Shown: in pieces, positions 24,637 to 36,100 of the stretch
Layout of the letters: every line of letters starts with the position of its first letter
Numbering within the stretch: the first letter of the stretch is position 1
NCBI RefSeq assembly: GCF_034702125.1
Contig: NC_085857.1
Coordinates: 58,623,067 to 58,687,066 of the forward strand
Length of the DNA stretch: 64,000 nucleotides
From: Engraulis encrasicolus
Taxonomy: Eukaryota > Chordata > Actinopteri > Clupeiformes > Engraulidae
Direction: 5' to 3'
The notes under the pieces: model-generated
Seen by the model: only the letters and a program-made list of their open reading frames with translations
The model's database searches: none
What the model was told of the DNA's origin: nothing
Translations under genes and position numbers: made by a program

Positions 24637-26078
24637 CATGGCCGTAGGGACATTTGAGGCTAGCGAGGTCCGGACCTCGCCTATCGTGAGAGGTTTTTTA
24701 TTATTATTATTATTTTAAGAGCAAATATGACCAACTGAAACACACATGCACATCTCTAAACCTCTGTGAAATGTCCTTTGAGAACTGTGGTTAACGTACA
24801 TGTGCTATGTGTTCTAGTTTTGCCTTTGTGTTCTGTTTTTGTGAGTAAACAAGATTAATCAATATCGCCAGTGGTGCGACTCGTGGGAGAGAACGCAACT
24901 CAGCTGACATCGCAAGTGTTTGGTTGCGTTCGTGACAGCGCATTGGACAACGCAAAATTACCATGACTTCTGGTTAGAAAAATGCATCGAAATGGCAAAG
25001 TGCGCATGTGAAGCCTGCGCAGTAATTTGCCGTCACGAACGCGCCCATTAAGCACGCGCTTGGTGAGATCTCCGCTATCAGAACACACGCGCTTGGTGAG
25101 ATCTCCGCTAACAGAAAGCCAACCGTTGTACAGTATAGGCCTACCTAAAACTCATGCGTAACAAGTAGGCTATGGTGCTATTTGAGCCATTTGAGTCATT
25201 ATTTTAAGAAGGCCGGCTGCTGCATCAGCTGCTGCATAAAGGTAAAAGCATAGGATATCCGTGAAAGGTAATTGATTGTAAATTGGAAAGCCTGTGATAA
25301 ACACTGATAGAGGAGGTCACCGGAACATCTTCAGGTGTGGATATTTTCCTGTTAATTTGGACAAGTGCCAAGACTATCGACGTTGCCACGTCTTCGTCAG
25401 AGTCAATCGCAGTAAAATATCCACACCTGAAGAGGCTCCCGTGACTACTGTGTCTGCATAGCCGTGACGCACCAAATGGCTCAGGAGCGCGGAGGATAGG
25501 CTACTTTTCTTTCTTGTTGATATACTTTTGTCTTCTCCGCCTGTGAAGAACTATAACAAGAACTAAATAAAAACAAAACGTTTGATGCGACTCTAGGAAG
25601 AAAAAAGTTTACTCCAAAAGAGATGGTTTGCACTACAGAGATACAGCTGAAGTGTAATTTCATTGGGAGAAAAAATATGAGTGGCTGAGCAACTTGCCAT
25701 CTGAGGATGTAGCTTATTGTGCAACTTCTGGGTCAAACATAAGTTTCCTTACAAAGGGCTTTACTGACTGGGAGAATGCTGTTTATGATCAAAGAGGCAT
25801 GATACCAAAGCATAGCCATTCAAAGGGAACAGGCTGAGTTGGCTGAAAACTACAACATATTTATTATTATACATGTCTACATATTTACTATTTCACATAA
25901 GGCCTATACATTCATATAGGAGGGCCCTGTATATAGGCCTATGTAGCCTATATTTATTTATTTTATGAATTAGTTTTTAATTTATATTTTATATTAATAA
26001 TACAATTTTGGCACGCATCATGGACCTCGCCTACTTCACATGGACCTCGCCTACTTCACATGGCTGGCTACGGCCATG
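24637..26078. mobile_element. Non-autonomous hAT transposon, TSD AATGC(G/A)AT
   Basis: 1442 bp with inverted ends CATGGCCGTA and TACGGCCATG, flanked by AATGCGAT (24629-24636) and AATGCAAT (26079-26086). Internal gaggtccggacctcgc near the left end and gacctcgcc repeats near the right end. No transposase reading frame. Confidence 0.82.
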
Positions 26079-26168
26079 AATGCAATTACGAGGCCCTTGA
26101 TTGGACAAGACACTGAGCAATTCCCTGACCTTGCTCAATGCAAAAACCGCCTATGATGGTCACTTCAC

Positions 26169-26285
<117 letters not shown>

Positions 26286-26289
26286 AAAT

Positions 26290-27420
26290 AGTCACTTCAT
26301 CTCTGTCTATTTGATCATTAATATTTTGTATGAATGTTGGGTAAAGGAGTACAGAATAAACATGGCCCAAACATGTTGTGCCTCATTGTTTTCGTTCAGT
26401 AACACCGCTTCATGTGGATTTGTAGTTTGTGTTTTTTTTTCATTGAATTGTTTTAGGCTTGAGTATTTTGTCTGCATTTTTTGATAAATACTTAGTCTTA
26501 TTCTCACTCAGAATTTGCAAGCTGGGCTAACAGAGCATGACTCTGTTTCTTTAAGGTTACAGTGTAATCTAAGCCATAAAATGAGTATAATGGTGTGCTG
26601 CAGGAAAACAAAGTTCACTGTCATTCGGCGCCAAGTTGGGAAGCATGTAGTCACACTTATCTAAAGGTATGTGCATTTATTTGTATTGTCAATAAATGAA
26701 AAGGATGCATATGACAAAGTTTACATTTACTACATGGTCCACAGATTAAAATCAGAAATTGCTTGCTACCTTTTTTTGCTAACCTTTTTTTAATGGAATG
26801 GAATGGAATTATCTGTCTGAAGTTAACATGGATAGCCTACATGAGTAAGGGGGGTGATCTGTCCTGAACAATAAGGATATATTTGAAGATTATAGATAAG
26901 CAGAGAAAACTTTTTTGTATTATTCCCATTTTTTTATTGTGTTCTGACTATTGAATAAAGTAATGTCACAGTGGAGCACAATTCACTGTACAAAATGGAA
27001 GATAGGCCTACGATCACACAAAATGGCAGATGATATCACTCAGACGCTCACTATAAAACAGGAGAGAAGCATTTGTTGTGAGATAGGAGAGTGGAGGTTA
27101 TTTGTTGGCATTAGATATAAGGTTTGATAAATATGCAAATTTCTTTCTTCTCTGTTTTGCTCTGATTTGCTCTGTACTGTATATGCACATGTTTTTTTAA
27201 TCTATTTTTTTTCCCCTCTGGAGACTCATATTTCAAAAGTCTAAAGCTGCAGTGACTCGAGTCAATAGACCTTATTTGTGAACCATTAAGGGTTCTAGTT
27301 GACCACTGCTGAACACAAAGTTAGATGCTGGATACTGGATGACTACGAACAGGACCCCATGACAATGTAGTAGTAGTAATAGTAGTAGAATCCAGAAAAC
27401 TTATTCACCTGAAATAAGTG
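26290..27420. other. Intergenic AT-rich region
   Basis: No recognisable gene or element. It precedes the candidate exon at 27435, so a promoter could lie here, but no distinctive element is seen. Confidence 0.35.
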
Positions 27421-27434
27421 ATTCTATTCTCTAG

Positions 27435-27533
27435 GATGGACAAATCAAGCTCCAAGGGACTGTCACCATCTCCCTCCACACAAAGCAGCAGGTCCATGGA
27501 TGAACCAGAGAGGTTTAAAGGAGAACCTTCAGG
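27435..27533 (+). CDS. Orphan candidate 5' coding exon with ATG (Ser-rich)
   Basis: Flanked by a good acceptor (ctattctctag) and donor (CAGG|gttagt). An ATG opens two bases in and encodes MDKSSSKGLSPSPSTQSSRS followed by MDEPERFKGEPS. The SMDEPERFK style recalls Ser-rich N-terminal exons of fish NLR-family and related immune genes, from memory of the family only. It could be the first coding exon of gene C or a stray NLR exon. No neighbouring exon could be joined to it. Confidence 0.4.
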
Positions 27534-27663
27534 GTTAGTGTATTTTTCCTTTTCTTCTCTTCACTTCACACTTGGTTTTGTTTGGAACTAACTTCAAAAA
27601 TGAAAGTTATCTTGAACACAAAGTGTAAAACTGATAGAAATCAAGAATGGAAAATGTGAATCA

Positions 27664-28395
27664 TCATAACTTACGAATGGAATGGCGTATGACCACCAAA
27701 TTTGGAGGAGATGATCGACACATGACGATCTATGAATAACATCATTTTGGTGTCATTATTGGGATGATGTCATTATGACGTCATTATCTGATGTTATTGC
27801 CCAAAATGTCACCATAATGTACTTCCCTTCCAATTTAGGTAATGCACATCAATTTTAGTGATTATGTGCTTGAGGCCACTTAACTGTTCACAAGACTTTC
27901 TGATACTAATGGCAATAACAAAAAAACTGAAAAATCACATCACAAAATTAAGACATATGGCAAAGTTTCTTATAACATTGCAGCAAACATGTCCTCAACA
28001 ACATGCTATATTATTATCAAATTTGCAGGGCATGACATGTAAGCAAAGAGAAATACGAAGAATACATGAAATTGGGGTGAAATGTGCATTGGTAAAAATG
28101 AACGCTGCCATTTCCTTATAAATTTGATAATCAAATTAGCATAAATTAGCATAAATTAATGATAATTAATGGAGCTGATATTAGCTTGTAATGTAATGGA
28201 ATGATAAGTAGTATGCCATAAGTAAGGTACACTGATGAGACTTAGATCAGTAATTTCTGGTTAGACATACGTACCTGTCAGGAAACTGTTGCCATGGCAA
28301 CGGCAAAATAATAAACATAATCTTTTGGTATAAAGTTGTAACTAACTTTTAGGAAAAGTCACCAAGTTCCATAGTTTTATCTCATTATCTGTAAA
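27664..28395. repeat. Dispersed repeat, copy 2
   Basis: Longer relative of 13201-13692, with about 240 extra bases in its middle (roughly 27930-28240). Shared ordered landmarks include aatggcgtatgaccacc and gttgccatgg. Confidence 0.7.
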
Positions 28396-28816
28396 CCAAA
28401 AGCTCAGCATTGACAGCTACCATAACTGTAAATCCACCGATGACCTGGAATGGTCAGCACTAGGCTAAAATCTGCTATATTGGCACATAATATGGTATTT
28501 AGCAGATACTTATCCACATGAACTAAGAAAAGAGGACATAAGTCGTTAGTTTGATCAGTGAATGTAGGCTATTTCACACATTTTGAATGCCATATAGAAT
28601 GGAGTGAAGAAAAAGGATTAGGCTAATTATTAGGCTATATTATTATTATTGGGAAGCTACTGGAAAGCTACTTCTTGCGCAGGGCTCTNCTTGGGTTGGG
28701 TCATCCAATAATCTCCATATTTACACCAGTACAAAAGTTAGGTGCACCCAAATTTCCAAACACATTACATCGCAGTTTAAAACTTTTAAAATGCTTTTTG
28801 TTGTTGTTATTGTCAA

Positions 28817-28817
<1 letters not shown>

Positions 28818-28856
<39 letters not shown>

Positions 28857-28895
28857 ATTATAATAATAATAATAATTATTATTATTATTATTTTA
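28818..28895. repeat. (ATT)n / (AAT)n tract
   Basis: ATT repeats followed by their complement, able to fold back on itself. A single N lies nearby at 28689. Confidence 0.9.
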
Positions 28896-28899
28896 AATA

Positions 28900-31800
28900 G
28901 CTGCCTGTCTATGTTCATTGGTAGGCCTAAATAATTGGCTAACAACGGTATGCATTCCTTAAAGAAATCAAAATACAGTTTGAAACGTATTTTTCGGATG
29001 CAATATAGGCTAGTCTACTTTTGCATTTTGGATTTATTTGTATTATGTTTCATTTCAGTAATAACATAAAATGGAATATAAATGGAATATAATATAAATA
29101 AAATGAAATAAACCTAACCTGTCAATAAAGCAATGTTTTTGCTGCTTTACTTTTGCCAAGAACAGCTAAATTGTGCCCAAATCTAAACCAAACCTCTGTG
29201 TGTCATCTACTGTATATGCAATGCATGATGACATTTTTCACCGGATTACACTGCACAAAATGAAGTCTACAACTATCTTTTTAGTGACAGTGACTGGATT
29301 CAAAAATGTTTTTGTATGAGGGTGAAAAATTCTGAAGCAAGCAGTTTTGTTCTGAAATAAATAGCTTACACTATTTGTTTTAGTAGGTTACAATCTTCTT
29401 CTTTCTAATTAACCACCTGTGTTGTGGAAATCTAGCTTATGTGTGTAACCAGTAGGCCTAGTCTAGGCCTACACTGCACGCGGGAACCTTATTAATTAAT
29501 CAGTAGCCTATAATGCAGACATGAGCCATTCACATTTTGGTGGCTGCAGCAGCCATTAAGCTTTTGGCTGAGCCAGCTAGCCAGCCAATAATTTCACCAG
29601 CCAACCATTATCCTAAATACAAACAGCTTCGGGGTCTATTTAACGGGGCATGGGCATGCTTCACCTCTATGTGCCCAATGTATGTAAACTGGTCTTCCTC
29701 TCCGCAAGATACGGGTGTAAAATGACAATGCACTGTCAGTAATCTGTCTGTTAGGAAGGATATTAGTGCTGTCTGTTATTTCCACAGACGTGTTCAGCTT
29801 TTAAGTGTCTGCTTAAATTGGGCACACACTCCTCATCATTGCTGTAGGCCTAGGTCGAATTCACATAGAGGCCATTTTTATGGAGAATTATTTCTGACTA
29901 AACTTTGTGAATGAAATGTCTTCATTCTCAATGTTGTAAGCTGTATTGAACTTAATTACGAATACTTTCGCCTTTTTGGCTACGAGCTGTGGCTCATTGT
30001 TTGGCACAACATGATGGCGTTGGCTCTGTGTCAACAATCGGATCTTCAGATTGTTCAGTTGGTTTTAACTTCACGAAGAGTTGTCCAAAGTTCTTATCAT
30101 TCTGACTCGCCAAACGTTAGATCTAGCACTAGCCTATATCTCCATTGTGTTCTCTTGGCTAACTACCTTTTAGTACGGGCAGGTAGAGTAGAGACACGCA
30201 CACGCATGCGCACGAGAGATTCTACGATTCCCCTACGCTTTTGGCAAAAGCAAAATGTCAATTATCAGTATTTTTTTTCAACTAAATGACCTAGATGTTT
30301 ACATAGTGTATATATTTAAGTTTCCAAACAAACACATTGCCAAGCTTAATCTTAAATCATTTGATAAATACTGTAATGAAAGCGAACATTTGCTTAATTA
30401 TTTTGTCAACAGTGTTATGGACAAATACTATGTCATTTCAAACATATATAAAAATACTACAGAGTTGAAACAATATATGTTTGAAAGTGCTTATGTCCCT
30501 TAGCAGTAATGTTGTCTTTAATCTGTGCAACTGATATAGAAAATGTGATTGTTGAGCTTCATAAGTAGGATTTTATGAGTCACTGTGATACAGACTGACA
30601 CATTTTTCATCATAAATCCCTGTAACGTCTGATTTGAATATAGTCACCCTCCTTACACAAGACTTCCTTCTCCAGAGATAATCCCTAGTGTATGTTCATA
30701 GGATTTTTCCAACACATAAGGGATCAATAGCGCAAAAACACTTTCAAAACAGTCAACGGTGTTACTCAACGGTGTTACGGTCAACAGTGCAGGGGAACAA
30801 GTCGGCACTTTTTTAGGAGAAAAAACAGAGCAGACAAACCCATCTCCCTAGAACACAAATTATTTAGTTTGTTTGTCTGTCAATATGGATATAAATTGGC
30901 AAAAACATACTCCTCCTCAACTGTCATCACTGTTGCCAGATTGGGCTGGTTCCCGCCCAATTGGGCTGCTTAGGATGGCCGGGTGCGGGTAAAAATGGCA
31001 TCTATCAGAAAAACCTTCCCACTGCCATATAAATCAATAGAATTGGGCGGGTTTTTAGGGCGGATTTTGATCACTTTTTGGGCTGGAAATCATCAGCCTC
31101 ATCTGGCAACCCTGACTGTCATACTTAATTGTAACACCATTGACGGTAACACCGTTGACATTTCAGCCATTTTTATGGTGTTGTGCTAACTGAGGACCTC
31201 AGAAGTTCCACCACAACACCTTAATCAATTCATGTATCTGTATGCTTTATCTGTGTTTTTCTACATGTGATTTCTAATTCAGATTCTTATGAATACGTTG
31301 ATAACACCATTGACAGGCAATTTTCCCGCTATGAGAACATGAAAAAGAATGGATTAAATTATGGAAGGATGGAGCTCAATATTTACCAAAAAGTCTTCCC
31401 GTATCCTGCCAAAGAGGTTATGACATCACGTGATGTTATTCGTATGGCCTAAGACCAAACCATTACTGATTTATGGAGGAGGTTTTCAGACCGTGACACC
31501 GTTAACACAGTTTTCGTGGACAAACACAAAATGGCAAATTTCATGTATAATGGAAAGGACAGTGGTCTTTCTGACAGTTTTGTCATATTGTGATGATTAC
31601 TGTGAATCAACATTTGCAATCGTCTTGGGCAAAACAAGTTTCTTTACATGCTAATATGAAGACTGAATCTGACATTTGGAAAACAGGACGGCATGAAAAC
31701 GCCCAAAACCAGTATTAAATATTCATTCTTGCTGAGGGAAATAATGCTATGTCTACACTTTCTGTATTATATGAAAGATAAATGTTTTCTAATGTCCAAA

Positions 31801-32580
31801 ACATCATTGGATGCAGTTAATAGTTAGTGGAATTGCCAAATAAAATCCACGGACTTAAAAGTGTAGGCGAATTAGAGAATCACTCGCACGCTCACACACA
31901 CTGGACCACGACCAACCAGGTGAAGGTTCAGTCCTTCCTTAATTCTGATTTGTTTAAACCTCAATATTGGGCGCAGAGACAGAACCCAAGTAGACTTTTA
32001 GAGTTGCATGTTTTTTTCCTGAAAGGCTGGTCACACCAGTGCAACCTCCAATTTTTTTAGTCGCACTAATAAAATATTAGGGCGCATGTGCGACCAAATT
32101 GGTTGCAATCTAGAGCCCTGTTGCGTCCACAGTTAGTCCTGTTGGATGTGGTTAATCCGTCTTGGTAGTATGCAGACATTACCTTGAATACTGTGGCTCT
32201 TGATACATCACAAATAGTTGCTGTCTAGGTCAAAGATGCAACAGTTGGACGCGCACCAAGAATTTCTCCTTTTTGAACTTCAATATGTCACCCATAATGT
32301 TGTGTGCATTGCAAAATGTTGAGCAAAACTATACTCTTACCCTGCTAATTGAATTTTCACACTTCACCTTACTGGTGCAATGTGCAATTAATGAAGATTG
32401 GCAAACAGGCTTGACCACTTGAGCCATGGAACTTCTCACTCACATTATTTCCATTATTTTGTCCAATCCCTGTACAAAAATACATTATGTTTTCCCATCA
32501 CATCACATTGGACTAGGCAAACATGTACTGTAACTGGTCATCTGAAATGACCGTATACAACCGCTTCCTAATAAATGATG
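28900..32580. other. Intergenic or intronic region without recognised genes
   Basis: AT-rich sequence. A cluster of caacggtgttac-type motifs at 30755-30785 and 31130-31160 and 31300 suggests a decayed dispersed repeat. Another repeat-like stretch with gcgcatgtgcgacc lies near 32080. No exon convincingly placed. Confidence 0.4.
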
Positions 32581-32581
32581 C

Positions 32582-32590
32582 TTAATCACA
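32582..32590 (+). repeat. Left flanking direct repeat TTAATCACA of Harbinger element
   Basis: Identical to 46248-46256 on the other side of the element. Confidence 0.8.
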
Positions 32591-33111
32591 TAGGGCGGAA
32601 TTCTCCCACCCGCTTAAGTGAAAAAAAGCGCGCAACGGCGCCTCCGAGCTTACTCAAGCCAGTGAGTAAGCGGGGCTTACGCGCGATTCCATCACTTGCG
32701 CACTTTGGGTGGGGCCAGGCCAAAATCAGGGAGTTCCCCATGTTAATCAACCCTAAGCGGATTCTCCCGTCCACTTAAGCGTGTTTGCCTTTACGCGCAT
32801 CAAAGGGCTGTAGTAAGGTCAAGCGCCACTATGAGGCGAAATGAAATACTGCGGTTGATGCCAGCAAAGCTCACAATTCCAACTTGTGTTCAACAAAATG
32901 TAACATAGACTTTCCGTTTGTTGTAAATAATGTTTGATTGCTGATTCATAATGTTGTTCTATACCCATCACTTTTAAAAAATAAACAAACAAAGAAAGAA
33001 ACACCACGTGATATCAGAGAAGAACCTGTTCTCCAATCAGTTAAATTACAAGCAAATGCAGCTTAGTAATTAATCAATAAAATACACATTTAATTGCGTA
33101 ATTTGGGTGAG

Positions 33112-33119
33112 TATAAATA
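33112..33119 (+). promoter_or_regulatory. TATA box of Harbinger transposase gene
   Basis: TATAAATA 33 bases before the chosen ATG at 33152; supports 33152 rather than an upstream start. Confidence 0.65.
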
Positions 33120-33151
33120 GAAGTAACAGCCTCCTCTTATCAGAAACCAAA

Positions 33152-36100
33152 ATGCCACCACTGCACCTACTCGCGCTGCTGCATCAATGGCAAATGCAAC
33201 ATCGAAGACGCGCTCGCATTTACAGGCCTCGAATTCATATTCTTGGCTTCACAGATACAGAATGCCTTCAGAGATTTCGCCTGGACCGAGCAGCGATACT
33301 CTACCTGTGTCAACTGCTGGATGACCAGCTATCCAGCCGCAGTGTCCATCCCCATAACCTGCCTGTCCTCGTGAAGGTCTGTGCTGCGCTCTCGGTCCTG
33401 GCGTCTGGTTCTTTTCAGAGAGTGGCGGGTGACGCCATTCATATCTCACAGGCATCTGTGTGTAGGTGCCTCAATCAGTTTGTTGAGGCCATGTTGCTGC
33501 ACACCGGCCGCTTCATACAATTCCCCACAACAGCGGCCGAACGACGTGCCATCAAAGCGGGGTTCTACAGGGTCGCCGGGTTCCCCAACGTTTTGGGGGC
33601 CATTGACTGTGTCACCGGGGTGACTACACACAATGGGGCGGAACTAATATGTGTTCCCCGTTTCCTTTAGGGAGCGGTTTCGGTGTAGCCATCCGGAACA
33701 AAGATCACTGTCCCAAAATGTAAACACGGCAGCCAGCCTAGCAAGGCTAATGGTTTATAATTGTGCCCTGTTAATTCATTATTGTCCCAATGCAGCCCAG
33801 CTGGACAGGGGGAGAAAATTCGCTCCAACGATTGGTGTGTTTGAGAGGGGGAGCATTATATATATGCTGGAGATGCGTCTTGTTACGGAGGAGGACCGGG
33901 GAGCCAGACACCACACGGGCTGTGCTTGCAGAGAAGACGGACGACCGGAGAAGACTGCCGAGACGGACAACGGACAGAAGAAGCCGGGCCTCACGAAGGA
34001 GAAGTGGGAGAATATCGACAGCTAAGTAGACTACCCTTGGAGCTGTGTTGTTGATGTGCCGCTACCAACTGTTAGCTTCGGTGCTAGCCGAGTGGTAGTT
34101 GGCTGCTGGGGCTGGTATTCGTGCATCTTTCATCTATTGTGTTCATCCGAAGTGTGCATACGAGTTGAGTTTCACGGATTGCAGTGCTGAGAGTTTGAAT
34201 TTGTCACGGATTGCAGTGTTGTGTATTTTTGCACCGAATACAGCCTCCAGTAGCCTTTCTCTCGGACCGTCACCGAAGCTGCCCCTGCCGAGCCCTCGGA
34301 CAAGACGAGACCTTCGGGCGGTTGCAGTCCGGCTGGCGGGAGGGAGGAGCAACGACGACAGCAACGCTAAGTGTCACCTTTTTCGAGCACTATTATCAGT
34401 ATACCCTTCAGTTGTGCTGGCTACCTGTTTGCATGATAATTGGGCTGCTCTGTTTTTGAACCCGATTGCCCTGAGCTTGCTGTGCCTTGAATTGTTTGTC
34501 AGGACAACCTTTGTCAATTTCACCAGTGTGATCTGCCGTGGTGCTTCTCTTCACTTAACAGCAGCCCCAGGTGCGCCAGCCGCTATCCCCCCTCCCCCGG
34601 GCCCTTGAGTTCTATGCCCGGACTACTGATAACTAGCCTGCTCCTGTGTACTAGTTCAACTGTGTCCTACGTCGACCCAACGCTGTCCAGCCACTGACGA
34701 GACCCCCACCGGACGAGCTGCGCCGCCGCTGCCCAACGCCGTCCATCCACTGACGAGGTCCCCGCCGGACGAGCCGTGCCCGCCACTACGCCAACGCTGT
34801 CCAGCCCCTGACGAGACCCCCACCGGAGGAACCGCGCCGCCGCTGTCCAACGCCGTCCATCCACTGACGAGGTCCCCGCCGGACGAGCCGTGCCGCCACG
34901 ACGCCAACGCCGCCCAGCCACTGACGAGGTCCCCGCCGGACGAGCCGTGCCGCCGCGACCCCAACGCTGTCCGGTCACTGACGAGGTCCCCGCCCGACGA
35001 GCCGTGTCCTCCACTATCCCCCAACGCTGTCCAGCCACTGACGAGACCCCCGCCTGGCGAGCCACCCTCGCTGCCGCCCCAGTGACTCTCAGCTCCACCC
35101 CCCCCTCCACCTTCCAGGGCCCTGCCCATAGTTTCCCCCTTTTCCCTTTATTATAACTTTTATCCCCCCAATAAATTTTGTTCTTAACTTTATCCCTCGT
35201 CTTGGCGTGGTGTGTGGTGTGTTGTGTTCCCTGGTGCAGAACGGGTTTAGTGGGCCTTGAGCGCCCCCCTCTTGGTCACAACTGGCGTAGTGCGGCAGGT
35301 TTACCCTGGATTGAGCGCTGTGTGCCCCAAATGCGTCAAACAAGGATCTAATGAGTGATTGTACGGTCATGTCAGTCAGCCCCCCCCCCCCCCATTTTTT
35401 TTAATAACGGGAGTTCCGACGATGAATGGCAAGTGGGTGGAAAGACCAATGTTCAAACGGAAGAAAAAAGTGGAGAGGATGGATCTCCTCTGGTTCTCGG
35501 GACGAGAACCGATTGGTCGGGGAGGGTGTCACGGGGGTGACTTTGAGTGAGGACTTTGTAAATTAGAATGGGGAAGTAAACATTGGGAAAACACGATTAT
35601 GGGGTCAATTAAAGTAAACGGCTACAGGTGGGAATAGGAAATGGGTGTGGTAGGTGATTGGTGACTTTGGGTTGGGGGAGTGTTTATATGCGGAGACGCG
35701 AAATTGGACGGGAGCGCGGAGGGAGAGGGAGAGCAGCCACGAGAGAAGAGGGGGGGCCTCGGAGGAGAGATGCGGCCGTGCCAGAGGGACAGGTGTAGAG
35801 GTGGAGAGAACGTTCAACTCCGGTAGCCGGAGAAGAGGACCAGGCCGGAAGAAGACACTGGTGATCCTATGGATCTGCGTGCAGACGGCTCAGCAGCTCG
35901 ACGGAGGGAGCGCGACTGGCATTGTGCCTGGTGTGAAGGTCCGCGACCTGAGCTGGAGTGGAAGTGCTGCTTCGGAGGACGACTGGGGGGTTAGGACGCT
36001 CCCCCCGTCCAAAAGTGAAGTGTCTGCCTGGTACCCCGCACTACGTTAGAAACTCACCTCCTGTCCGTGCGCGCCATCGCCGCATTCTCTCTCTCTCTTG

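Larger units (their letters stand above)
33610..35280 (+). repeat. 5' LTR (type A), 1671 bp
   Basis: Aligns with 41661-43598 apart from a few substitutions, a 7-base difference (after aacaaagat) and about 267 fewer bases, mostly in the GC-rich minisatellite (about 34678-35075, about seven ~56-bp units). Contains TATATATA (33857-33864) and AATAAA (35170-35175). Confidence 0.92.

Noticed and set aside
33651..34608. Plus-strand open frames at the start of each LTR (up to 169 residues)
   Set aside because: They lie in noncoding LTR U3/R sequence, are not conserved in frame between the LTRs (shifted by the 7-base difference), and match no known domain.
34656..35129. Gly/Ser-rich minus-strand open frames in both LTRs
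   Set aside because: They translate the GC-rich LTR minisatellite antisense; no start context or homology.
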